A stretch of DNA of 8,955 nucleotides from Nocardioidaceae bacterium (GCA_025966335.1 JAICRS010000116.1:1-8955); one strand, 5' to 3'; numbered from the stretch's first letter, positions 1 through 5,862 are shown. Notes: a model not told the origin generated them from the letters alone. Program-made: numbers and translations.

Positions 1-1
1 G

Positions 2-997
2 GACGGCTCCGGCGCCGTCGAGCACCGCAGCGTGTTCAGGTTCGCCGACGAGCGGATCGACGAGTCCAGCGGGCTCGTCGCCGGCGAGCGGCTGATGTTC
101 ACCGTCAACGACTCGGGGGACGACCCGGTCGTCTACGCGGTCTCGCCGCGGACCGGGGAGACGGTCGGTGAGCTGACCTACTCGTCGGAGGAGGTCACCG
201 ACGTCGAGGCGCTCGCGCCCGGAGCGGCGGCGCTGTGGGTCGGCGACATCGGCGACAACGGTCGGCGGCGGCTGTTCGTGGAGGTGTACCGGGTGGAGGT
301 TCCGGGCGATGTCGGTGCGGAGGCATCGGCGCCGCGTGACGCGTTCACCGCGCCCTTCCGGCTGGCCTACCCCGACGGGCCGCATGATGCGGAGACACTG
401 CTGGTCCACCCGCGGACGGGGCGGCTCTACGTGGTGACCAAGGGCCTGTTCGGCGGGACCGTGTATGCCGCACCCAGGACGCTGGACCCGTCTGCGGTCA
501 ATCCGCTGGTGGAGGTAGGTGAGGTCTCCGGCCTGCTGACCGACGGCGCGTTCTTCCCGGACGGCCGGCACGTGATCCTGCGTGGGTACGGTGACGCCAC
601 CGTCTACACCTTCCCGGGGCTGGAGGAGGTGGCCGGTTTCCCGTTGCCGGACCAGGAGCAGGGTGAGGCGGTCGCTGTCGACCAGTACTGGCACGTGTTC
701 ATCAGCACGGAGGGCAGCAACACCGAGGTGCTGGAGGTGCTGCTGCCGCGGGGTTTGCGCGCCGCGCTGGCAGCTGCGCCCGCATCCGGCGTCGGCGAGT
801 CGACCCCGACCGCGAGTCCGGCGCCCACCCCGGCTGCCGCGGCACCGGCCGGCACAGCGGACGATCCCGCCCTTCCCCACGGCTGGCGCGGGGCGGACGG
901 GATCGTGGCCTGGATCGGTGCGGCCGTGCTGGTGGGCGCGTTCGTGCTGCGGCTCTACCTCAGAGCTTCTCGACGACGTAGTCGACGCAGGCGGTGA
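2..997 (+). CDS. Propeller-like secreted/anchored protein, 5'-truncated
   Basis: The frame is open to the left edge with no stop before it, so the true start lies upstream; the GTG at 32 is only the first start codon visible. I do not recognise a named family. What can be seen is a soluble domain rich in short beta-strand-like stretches with repeated Gly/Asp turns (VNDSGDDPVVYAV, LWVGDIGDNGRR, LLVHPRTGRLYVVTKG, AFFPDGRHVILRGY), the look of a beta-propeller. A Pro/Ala/Thr/Ser-rich linker follows (about residues 250-285 counted from GTG 32). Then comes one hydrophobic helix (GIVAWIGAAVLVGAFVLRLYL) and an Arg-rich tail ending RRRSRRRR. This pattern suggests an extracytoplasmic domain held by a C-terminal membrane anchor with a positive cytoplasmic tail. 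A signal peptide would be upstream of the window. The final 38 bases overlap the 3' end of serC on the opposite strand. The topology and propeller fold are inference; the reading frame is secure. Confidence 0.75.
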   Translation, partial: DGSGAVEHRSVFRFADERIDESSGLVAGERLMFTVNDSGDDPVVYAVSPRTGETVGELTYSSEEVTDVEALAPGAAALWVGDIGDNGRRRLFVEVYRVEVPGDVGAEASAPRDAFTAPFRLAYPDGPHDAETLLVHPRTGRLYVVTKGLFGGTVYAAPRTLDPSAVNPLVEVGEVSGLLTDGAFFPDGRHVILRGYGDATVYTFPGLEEVAGFPLPDQEQGEAVAVDQYWHVFISTEGSNTEVLEVLLPRGLRAALAAAPASGVGESTPTASPAPTPAAAAPAGTADDPALPHGWRGADGIVAWIGAAVLVGAFVLRLYLRASRRRSRRRR

Positions 998-2081
998 GCG
1001 CCTCCACGTCGGCCGGGTCGACGGCCGGGTACATCGCCACCCGGAGCTGGTTGCGGCCGAGCTTGCGGTAGGGCTCGACGTCGACGATCCCGTTGGCACG
1101 CAGGGTCTTCGCGATCGCGGACGCATCGATGGCCTCGTCGAAGTCGATGGTGCCGATCACCAGCGAACGGTGATCGCGCTGCTCGACGTACGGCGTGGTG
1201 TAGTCGGTCTTCTCGGCCCACGTGTAGAGCCGGGTCGAGCTGTCCGTCGTACGTCCGACCGCGAAGTCCAGGCCGCCCTGGCTGTTGAACCAGTCGAGCT
1301 GCTCGGCCATCAGGAACAGCGTCGCGATGGACGGGGTGTTGTAGGTCTGGTTCTTCAGCGAGTTGTCGATCGCGGTCGGCAGGTCGAAGAACGCAGGCAC
1401 CCAACGGTCGGTGGCGGCGATCTCCGCAGCCCGCGCCAGGGCCGCCGGAGACATCACCGCGATCCACAGGCCGCCGTCGGAGGCGAAGCACTTCTGCGGC
1501 GCGAAGTAGTAGGCGTCGACGTCGGTGATGTCGACCGGCAGGCCGCCGGCGCCGGAGGTCGCATCGATCAGGACGAGCGCTCCGTCGTCGGCGCCCTCGA
1601 CCCGCTTCACCGGAGCCATCACCGCGGTGGAGGTCTCGTTGTGGGCCCAGGCGTAGACGTCCACGCCGGCCTCGGCCTTCGGCTCGGGACGGCTGCCGGT
1701 GGATGCTTCGATCACGGTCGGGTCGGCCAGGAACGGCGCCTGCCTGGCGGCCTTGGCGAACTTGGAGGAGAACTCGCCGAAGGACAGGTGCTGGCTGCGC
1801 TCGCGGATGAGGCCGAAGGTGGCGATGTCCCAGAACGCGGTCGCGCCGCCGTTGCCGAGAACGACCTCGTAACCCTCGGGCAGGTCGAACAGCTGCGAGA
1901 CGCCGTCGCGGACCCGGCCGACCAGGTTCTTCACCGGCGCCTGTCGGTGCGAGGTGCCGATCAGGGAGGTGCCGGTGGCGGCGAGCGCGTCGAGCGCCTC
2001 GGTGCGGACCTTCGACGGGCCGGCGCCGAAACGTCCGTCGGCGGGCTTGATCGAGTCGGGGATGGTGATCGCTTCGGACAC
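960..2081 (-). CDS. serC: Phosphoserine aminotransferase (SerC)
   Basis: SerC is a cytoplasmic PLP enzyme that converts 3-phosphohydroxypyruvate plus glutamate to O-phosphoserine plus 2-oxoglutarate, the second step of serine biosynthesis. The protein is 373 residues, a normal length for the actinobacterial form. Visible family marks are an N-terminal GRFGAGPSKVR segment (about 16-26), the IGTSHRQAPV substrate-binding stretch (41-50), LGNGGATAFWD near 75-85 in the cofactor region, LIDATSGAGG (171-180) with the PLP-ring aspartate, and YYFAPQKCFASDGG, in which Lys197 should form the Schiff base. The start is GTG at 2081, with AGAGG at 2089-2093, 7 bases upstream. The gene stands alone on the minus strand, divergent from the zinc-ribbon gene and convergent with the propeller-like gene, whose 3' end it overlaps by 38 bases. 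PdxH, which makes the PLP this enzyme needs, is encoded about 2.9 kb away. The identification is secure from motifs and full length. Confidence 0.95.
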   Translation of the reverse strand: MSEAITIPDSIKPADGRFGAGPSKVRTEALDALAATGTSLIGTSHRQAPVKNLVGRVRDGVSQLFDLPEGYEVVLGNGGATAFWDIATFGLIRERSQHLSFGEFSSKFAKAARQAPFLADPTVIEASTGSRPEPKAEAGVDVYAWAHNETSTAVMAPVKRVEGADDGALVLIDATSGAGGLPVDITDVDAYYFAPQKCFASDGGLWIAVMSPAALARAAEIAATDRWVPAFFDLPTAIDNSLKNQTYNTPSIATLFLMAEQLDWFNSQGGLDFAVGRTTDSSTRLYTWAEKTDYTTPYVEQRDHRSLVIGTIDFDEAIDASAIAKTLRANGIVDVEPYRKLGRNQLRVAMYPAVDPADVEALTACVDYVVEKL

Positions 2082-2142
2082 GGAAGTACCTCTGTGGAAT
2101 AGCGGGGGTGACCTGACTCCGTTGTCGAGGCTGTCTGGCGAC

Positions 2143-2148
2143 TATTGT
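2143..2148 (+). promoter_or_regulatory. Possible -10 box for the zinc-ribbon/GNAT pair
   Basis: TATTGT lies 39 bases before ATG 2188, in the gap between divergent serC and the zinc-ribbon gene. A TTGTCG-like -35 at 2122-2127 gives a spacer of only 15 bases, which is short, so this is a weak call. I found no convincing promoter for serC on the other strand in the same gap. Confidence 0.25.
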
Positions 2149-2187
2149 GTCATCACTTTCAGCGCATCATCGAAACGGGGACAGTCC

Positions 2188-2622
2188 ATGAGCAACCTCA
2201 CGCCCGGAGCGGCCGACGGCACATCGTCCGGCCGGTCCACCAAGCGCAGCGTCTTCCGGGTGCTCGGCGTTCTCCTGATGGGAACGGCGCTGGTGCTGAT
2301 CGGGATCGCGGTCGCGGACTTCTTCGCGGCGTTCAGCTCCGACGAGTTCGGTGCGGAGCCGACCAAGTTCTGGATGTTCTTCGCGGCGCTGCCGTTCTTC
2401 GCGCTCGGCGGACTGTTCCTGCAGCTCGGTTTCGTGGGCGCGACAGCGAAGTACGTCGCCGGTGAGGCGGTCCCGGTCCTGAAGACCTCGATGGACCAGC
2501 TCGGTGTCGGCCGGTACCCGAGCGGGTCCACCGGGTCGGGTCCGTACTGCCGGTCGTGCGGACGACAGAACGACGCCGACGCCCGGTTCTGCGACAGCTG
2601 CGGCACCTCGATGAGCGTCTAG
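2188..2622 (+). CDS. Two-helix membrane protein with C-terminal zinc ribbon
   Basis: This is a 144-residue protein of unknown role. A short basic N-terminus (TKR, 18-20) leads into a first membrane helix (about 22-47) and, after a short acidic loop, a second (about 61-88). Next comes a soluble linker, and then a compact zinc ribbon with two CxxC knuckles at Cys121/Cys124 and Cys135/Cys138 (YCRSCGRQNDADARFCDSCG). The ribbon matches the small zinc-ribbon domains found at the ends of many bacterial membrane proteins. It probably faces the cytoplasm, since both termini lie on the same side of a hairpin of helices. ATG 2188 was chosen over earlier starts because they would run antisense into serC. 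It also has a GGGGA Shine-Dalgarno-like sequence 6 bases upstream and gives a sensible N-terminus. The stop TAG (2620-2622) is followed with no gap by the TTG of the GNAT gene in the same frame, so the two are cotranscribed. Confidence 0.8.
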   Translation: MSNLTPGAADGTSSGRSTKRSVFRVLGVLLMGTALVLIGIAVADFFAAFSSDEFGAEPTKFWMFFAALPFFALGGLFLQLGFVGATAKYVAGEAVPVLKTSMDQLGVGRYPSGSTGSGPYCRSCGRQNDADARFCDSCGTSMSV

Positions 2623-3093
2623 TTGGACATCCGGCAGGTGCCGTTCACGCATCCGGATGCGGGGACCCTGATCGAGGAGGTCCAGGCGGAGTACATGGCC
2701 CGCTACGGCGGTCCGGACGGGACCCCGCTGGACCCCGAGATGTTCGACCCGCCGCAGGGGGCGTTCTTCATCGGCTACCTGGAGGGTGCGCCGGTGGCGA
2801 TGGGCGGTTGGCGCTTCCGGGCCGATGTCACCGCCTTCGGTCGGCTCCGAGCGGCGGAGATCAAACGGATGTACGTCGGACTCGGTGCTCGCCGTCGAGG
2901 GTTGGCCCGGGCCGTGCTCGCGCACCTGGAGAGCACCGCGCGATCCGCCGGCGCGGACCTGATGGTGCTCGAGACCGGGATCGAGCAGCCCGAGGCGATC
3001 GCGCTGTACACCTCGTCGGGCTACCAGCTGATCGAGAAGTTCGGCCACTACAAGTGGTCCCCGAAGTCGCGCTCCTACGGCAAACCCCTCTGA
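2623..3093 (+). CDS. GNAT-family N-acetyltransferase
   Basis: The GNAT fold transfers an acetyl group from acetyl-CoA to an amine; the substrate cannot be told from sequence. The protein has 156 residues, the usual size for a single GNAT domain. The acetyl-CoA pyrophosphate-binding motif is visible as EIKRMYVGLGARRRGLARAV, with the R/QxxGxA core at Arg90-Gly93-Ala95. It is followed by a helix, the beta strand ADLMVLETG (111-119) and the C-terminal ALYTSSGYQLIEKFGHYK segment typical of motif B. TTG 2623 is taken as the start because the opening residues (DIRQVPFTHPDA) read like the first strand of the family and are kept only with this start; GTG 2638 would lose five residues. There is no Shine-Dalgarno sequence, and the codon directly follows the TAG of the zinc-ribbon gene. 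Translation therefore probably depends on termination and re-initiation by the same ribosomes. It converges on the methyltransferase with a 33-base gap. Confidence 0.85.
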   Translation: MDIRQVPFTHPDAGTLIEEVQAEYMARYGGPDGTPLDPEMFDPPQGAFFIGYLEGAPVAMGGWRFRADVTAFGRLRAAEIKRMYVGLGARRRGLARAVLAHLESTARSAGADLMVLETGIEQPEAIALYTSSGYQLIEKFGHYKWSPKSRSYGKPL

Positions 3094-3126
3094 TCCCCTG
3101 CCGAGTCGGTGCGTTTGCCGCGATCT

Positions 3127-3717
3127 TCAGCGGCAGCTGACCAGCAGGTAGCGCTCGTCCTCGATCTCGGTGCCCCAGTAGACAGCATCGTTGAGAGGGA
3201 GTACGTCGACCTCCCGCCTGTGTTCACGAACCAGCGCCTCGCAACGTTCCGCGCTCAAGCCGCCGCCTGTGAACCAGTGACCCTCGACCAGCACAAGGCG
3301 ACCACCGGGTGCGAGCAGCGAGATCCACCTTTCGAGCGCTGCGTGAGGATCCGGCATCGCCCACAGCACGTGGCGGGAGAGCACCACGTCGAAGCTCCCG
3401 CGTTCGAGGGGTGGCTCGGCCGCATCGCCTTGGCTGAAGGTCACATCGACGTCGGCGTCCCGGGCCTTGAGCCGTGCGCGGGCCACCATCTCCTCGGAGA
3501 GGTCGACGCCCTGGATCACGTGACCCTCCTCCGCGAGCAGCACGGACAGCGTCCCGGTGCCGCAGCCGAGGTCCGCGACCCGTGCGAACACGGGTGGCAG
3601 GTTCTGGGCGAGCAACATCCGCCACGCCCGCCGTACGGCTGGGTCTTGCAGGCCGTGGTCCGGCTCGTCGTCGAAGGTCGCGGCCTGGTCGTCCCAGTAG
3701 TCGCGTGCTGAATCCAC
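3127..3717 (-). CDS. Class I SAM-dependent methyltransferase
   Basis: This is a 196-residue Rossmann-fold methyltransferase of the Methyltransf_11/25 type, a cytoplasmic enzyme using S-adenosylmethionine; the acceptor is unknown. Motif I is VADLGCGTGTL (47-57). The acidic residue that binds the SAM ribose is Asp72 in GVDLSEEM. A QGDAAEPPLERGSFDVVLSRHVLWAMPDP stretch in two parts (96-105, then 108-124) covers motifs II-III, and LLAPGGRLVLVEG (134-146) is the post-III strand. The N-terminal YWDDQAATFDDEPDHG is typical of UbiE/SmtA-like members, which often methylate small molecules. The start is GTG 3717 with GAGAGG at 3723-3728, 5 bases upstream. The gene lies 43 bases downstream of the citrate synthase on the same strand and is probably read through from it. 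I see no functional link between the two products beyond position. Confidence 0.88.
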   Translation of the reverse strand: MDSARDYWDDQAATFDDEPDHGLQDPAVRRAWRMLLAQNLPPVFARVADLGCGTGTLSVLLAEEGHVIQGVDLSEEMVARARLKARDADVDVTFSQGDAAEPPLERGSFDVVLSRHVLWAMPDPHAALERWISLLAPGGRLVLVEGHWFTGGGLSAERCEALVREHRREVDVLPLNDAVYWGTEIEDERYLLVSCR

Positions 3718-3760
3718 GGTTTCCTCTCGTTCTGGCCAGCGGAGAAGCGCCGACTCTGCG

Positions 3761-4861
3761 CTAGGCCCAGGAGGGGTTCCAGCCGTCGACGTCCTCGGCC
3801 TTGCGGGAGGAGGGGCCGGCGTACTTCGCCGACGGCCGGATCAGCCGCCCGGTCCGCTTCTGCTCGAGGATGTGCGCGGACCAGCCGCCGGTGCGGGCAC
3901 ACGTGAACATCGAGGTGAACATGTGCGGCGGGACCTCGGCGAAGTCGAGCACGATCGCGGCCCAGAACTCGACGTTGGTCTCCAGCACCCGGTCCGGCCG
4001 CCGCTCGCGGAGCTCGGAGAGAGCGGCCTTCTCCAACGCCTCGGCCACCTCGTAACGAGGCGCCGCCAGCTCCCGCGCGGTGCGCCGCAGCACCCGCGCC
4101 CGCGGGTCCTCGGCGCGATAGACCCGGTGCCCGAAGCCCATCAGCCGTTCCCCGTTGTCGAGCAGCTCCTTGACGTACAACGACGCGTCCCCACGCCGCT
4201 CGACCTCCTCGAGCATCCCGAGCACCCGCGACGGCGCACCGCCGTGCAACGGACCGCTCATCGCGCCGATCGCCGCGGACAGCGACGCACCCACGTCCGC
4301 GCCGGTGGAGGCGACGACCCGGGCGGTGAACGTGGACGCGTTCATCCCGTGCTCGGCCGCGGAGGCCCAGTAGGCGTCGACGGCCTTGACGTGCTTGGGA
4401 TCCGGCTCCCCCTTCCACCGGATCATGAAGCGCTCGGTGATCGACTGCGCCTTGTCCACCTCGGACTGCGGGACCATCGGCTGGCCCAGGCCACGAGCCG
4501 CCTGCGCGACGTACGAAAGCACCATCACCGCCGCCCGGGACAGGTCGTCACGCGCCTGCACCTCATCGGTGTCATACAGCGGCCGCAGCCCCCAGGTCGG
4601 CGCCAGCATGGCGACCGCGCTCTGCACGTCGACCCGGATGTCGCCGGAGTGCACCGGCAGCGGGAACGGCTCCGCGGGCGGAAGACCGGGCTCGTAGCTG
4701 CCGTCGACCAGCAGGCCCCAGACGTTCTCGAACGGCACCCGGCCGACGATGTCCTCGATGTCGACGCCGCGGTAGCGGAGGGCGGAGCCTTCCTTGTCCG
4801 GTTCGGCGATCTCGGTCTCGAACGCCACCACGCCCTCGAGCCCGTGCTGAACCTCGCTCAT
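3761..4861 (-). CDS. citA: Citrate synthase 2 (actinobacterial CitA type)
   Basis: Citrate synthase condenses oxaloacetate and acetyl-CoA to citrate and CoA at the entry to the TCA cycle. The protein has 366 residues, matching the short 'citrate synthase 2' form of actinobacteria. Active-site features visible in order are LRYRGVDIEDIV (28-39), the EHGMNAST stretch with His171, GPLHGGAPSRV with catalytic His206, MGFGHRVYRAEDPR with catalytic His245 and a phosphate/carboxylate-binding Arg246, and CARTGGWSAHILEQ with Arg323. The third catalytic residue, Asp in the NVDFYSG segment of E. coli GltA, is Glu298 here (NVEFW). The start is ATG 4861 with a strong GAGGAG at 4867-4872, 5 bases upstream. 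It is divergent from pdxH across 89 bases and is followed by the methyltransferase. Methylcitrate synthase is an alternative activity in this superfamily; no prp genes lie nearby, so citrate synthase is preferred. Confidence 0.9.
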   Translation of the reverse strand: MSEVQHGLEGVVAFETEIAEPDKEGSALRYRGVDIEDIVGRVPFENVWGLLVDGSYEPGLPPAEPFPLPVHSGDIRVDVQSAVAMLAPTWGLRPLYDTDEVQARDDLSRAAVMVLSYVAQAARGLGQPMVPQSEVDKAQSITERFMIRWKGEPDPKHVKAVDAYWASAAEHGMNASTFTARVVASTGADVGASLSAAIGAMSGPLHGGAPSRVLGMLEEVERRGDASLYVKELLDNGERLMGFGHRVYRAEDPRARVLRRTARELAAPRYEVAEALEKAALSELRERRPDRVLETNVEFWAAIVLDFAEVPPHMFTSMFTCARTGGWSAHILEQKRTGRLIRPSAKYAGPSSRKAEDVDGWNPSWA

Positions 4862-4898
4862 CTCGACTCCTCGGTTCCGTATTCACTCCGACGGTCGC

Positions 4899-4928
4899 AT
4901 TCTGCCCGGTCACCGGATCGGTCGTCAC
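4899..4928 (-). promoter_or_regulatory. Candidate citA promoter
   Basis: Read on the minus strand, GTGACG (4923-4928) and CAGAAT (4899-4904) are separated by 18 bases, each matching four of six consensus positions. They lie 38 bases and more upstream of ATG 4861, leaving room for the strong GAGGAG ribosome site. This is a weak call from two short boxes. Confidence 0.3.
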
Positions 4929-4937
4929 CCGGCCCGT

Positions 4938-4943
4938 TACATT
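4938..4943 (+). promoter_or_regulatory. -10 box of a probable leaderless pdxH transcript
   Basis: TACATT fits the TANNNT -10 consensus and ends 7 bases before GTG 4951, which puts the expected transcription start on or next to the G of the start codon. No Shine-Dalgarno sequence exists in the preceding bases. Both facts point to leaderless transcription, common in actinobacteria. I see no clear -35. Confidence 0.5.
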
Positions 4944-4950
4944 CGACCGC

Positions 4951-5598
4951 GTGAAGGAACGCGAGCTGAGTGAGCTGAGACGCGAGTACGCAGTCGGTGG
5001 GCTGGCCGAGCAGGACCTCGCCGACGACCCGGTCCGGATGTTCCGCTCCTGGATGCACGACGCCGTGGTCGCCGGCCTGCACGAGCCCAACGCCGTGGTC
5101 GTCTCGACAGCCACCCCGGCCGGCGTACCGTCCTCGCGGATGGTCCTGCTCAAGGGCCTCGACGACCGCGGGTTCGTGTTCTACACCAACTACGAGTCGC
5201 GCAAGGGCATCGAGCTGACCGCCAACCCGGCGTGCGCACTGCTGTTCCCGTGGCACGACCTGGAGCGGCAGGTCCGGGTCGAGGGCACCACGACCCGGCT
5301 GAGCCGCGAGGAGAACCAGGCGTACTTCGCGACCCGGCCGCGCGGCTCCCAGCTCGGCGCGTGGGCATCGCCGCAGTCACAGGTCGTCCCGGACCGCGCC
5401 TCGCTCGACAAGAGGTACGACGAGCAGGCCGCACGTTTCGGGGACGACGAGGAGATCCCTGCGCCACCGAGCTGGGGCGGGTTCCGGGTCGCGCCGGAGG
5501 TCGTCGAGTTCTGGCAGGGCCGGAGGGGCCGGATGCACGACAGGCTGCGCTACCGGCGTACCGCCGCGGGCTGGACGACCGAGCGCCTCGCCCCCTGA
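4951..5598 (+). CDS. pdxH: Pyridoxamine/pyridoxine 5'-phosphate oxidase
   Basis: PdxH is a cytoplasmic FMN enzyme, usually a homodimer, that oxidises pyridoxamine or pyridoxine 5'-phosphate to pyridoxal 5'-phosphate with O2. In actinobacteria that make PLP directly by Pdx1/Pdx2 its main use is salvage. The 215-residue length is typical. FMN-binding segments are SSRMVLLKG (61-69), FVFYTNYESRKG (75-86) and RQVRVEG (106-112). RPRGSQLGAWASPQS (129-143) and the C-terminal dimerisation domain WGGFRVAPEVVEFWQG (175-190) follow. RMHDR carries Arg194 and His196, which correspond to the substrate-phosphate and pyridine contacts (RxH) of E. coli PdxH. The start is GTG 4951; it has no ribosome site but a TACATT -10 box 7 bases before it. 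A perfect 21-bp inverted repeat starts at the base after the stop. It supplies cofactor for SerC, encoded nearby, though not as an operon. Confidence 0.95.
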   Translation: MKERELSELRREYAVGGLAEQDLADDPVRMFRSWMHDAVVAGLHEPNAVVVSTATPAGVPSSRMVLLKGLDDRGFVFYTNYESRKGIELTANPACALLFPWHDLERQVRVEGTTTRLSREENQAYFATRPRGSQLGAWASPQSQVVPDRASLDKRYDEQAARFGDDEEIPAPPSWGGFRVAPEVVEFWQGRRGRMHDRLRYRRTAAGWTTERLAP

Positions 5599-5654
5599 CC
5601 CGAGTTGTCAGGCCCTGTGCGCGCCATAGCGGTCACAGGGCCTGACAACTCGGG
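5599..5654. terminator. Perfect 21-bp hairpin after pdxH
   Basis: The arms 5599-5619 and 5634-5654 are exact reverse complements over 21 bases. The loop is 14 nt (5620-5633), in which CGC (5620-5622) and GCG (5629-5631) can pair further. The left arm starts at the first base after the pdxH TGA. There is no T-tract on either side, which is common for actinobacterial terminators. The role as a pdxH terminator is inferred from position; because the fold is symmetrical it could also end a transcript arriving from the right on the minus strand. The stem is longer than most terminators need. Confidence 0.7.
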
Positions 5655-5662
5655 AAATGCAG

Positions 5663-5726
5663 CGACCCGTAGGCGTCGTGGATCGGGTCCACTCTCCGGT
5701 CGGACTACCGGAGCGCCTACGGGTCG
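5663..5726. repeat. T-shaped (three-way junction) inverted repeat
   Basis: The outer stem is perfect over 13 bp (5663-5675 with 5714-5726). Inside it sit two perfect hairpins: GTGGA/TCCAC (5678-5682 with 5688-5692, loop of 5) and CTCCGGT/ACCGGAG (5694-5700 with 5707-5713, loop of 6). The second abuts the outer stem directly, and the joints are 2, 1 and 0 nt. Fifty of 64 bases pair without a mismatch. GCAG 5659-5662 and CTGC 5732-5735 could extend the outer stem past a 5-base bulge. Function unknown. Confidence 0.75.
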
Positions 5727-5731
5727 GGTGA

Positions 5732-5804
5732 CTGCTAGGAATTGCCAGCTGGCGCCGCCATACGGCTGGCCGGGAGCTGGCCCGGTGCGCTGCTAGCTAG
5801 CAGC
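5732..5804. repeat. Third hairpin block with a 16-bp palindrome
   Basis: GCCAGCT (5744-5750) pairs with AGCTGGC (5775-5781). Inside it GGC 5751-5753 pairs with GCC 5769-5771 and GCCG 5754-5757 with CGGC 5763-5766, interrupted by GGG and TG bulges. The block ends in a perfect 16-bp palindrome, GCTGCTAG/CTAGCAGC (5789-5804). The half-site CTGCTAG also occurs at 5732-5738, so it can pair with CTAGCAG 5797-5803 and enclose the whole hairpin as an alternative fold. Function unknown. Confidence 0.6.
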
Positions 5805-5862
5805 CACCTCACGAGTCCGTAAAGAATGCACTTCTGGACCACCTCCTCTCTCGTGTGCGATA

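Larger units (their letters stand above)
5599..5856 (-). ncRNA. Candidate structured RNA, divergent from the first MFS gene
   Basis: This is a hypothesis from sequence alone. A minus-strand promoter at 5863-5891 predicts a start near A5856. The RNA would then run through CACGAG (5850-5855) able to pair with CTCGTG (5810-5815 on the plus strand as CACGAG), and a purine-rich AGAGGAGG. After that come the 16-bp palindrome at 5789-5804, the hairpin at 5744-5781 and the T-shaped fold at 5663-5726. It would end at the 21-bp hairpin 5599-5654, giving about 258 nt. It matches no RNA family I can recognise (not tRNA, SRP RNA, tmRNA, RNase P or hammerhead). Two tiny reading frames lie inside: 5793-5831 (12 codons plus stop, 10 bases after GAGGAGG, containing a TTA codon) and 5735-5842 (35 codons, purine-rich tract abutting the GTG). 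Neither is convincing as a gene. Confidence 0.3.

Noticed and set aside
582..2102. Long plus-strand frame antisense to serC
   Set aside because: It is the complementary shadow of serC in GC-rich DNA; the translation is low-complexity Arg/Gly/Val-rich with no domain pattern, while serC has every family motif.
3099..3136. Possible terminator between the convergent GNAT and methyltransferase genes (CTGCCG ... CGGCAG)
   Set aside because: Only 6 bp with a loop of 26 bases, no T-tract, and the right arm lies within the methyltransferase coding end; not distinguishable from chance in GC-rich sequence.
3746..3762. AGCGC/GCGCT hairpin between citA and the methyltransferase
   Set aside because: A 5-bp stem overlapping the citA stop is too weak to count as a terminator, and the genes are likely cotranscribed.
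3872..4954. Plus-strand frame opposite the citrate synthase
   Set aside because: Shadow frame rich in Arg/His/Pro; it has no recognisable domain, and the minus-strand gene is complete with catalytic residues and a strong ribosome site.
5663..5726. Integron attC site, tRNA or hammerhead ribozyme as an explanation of the three-way junction
   Set aside because: There are no GTTRRRY/RYYYAAC core sites, no tRNA T-loop or anticodon arm, and the junction joints (2, 1, 0 nt) lack the conserved hammerhead core bases.
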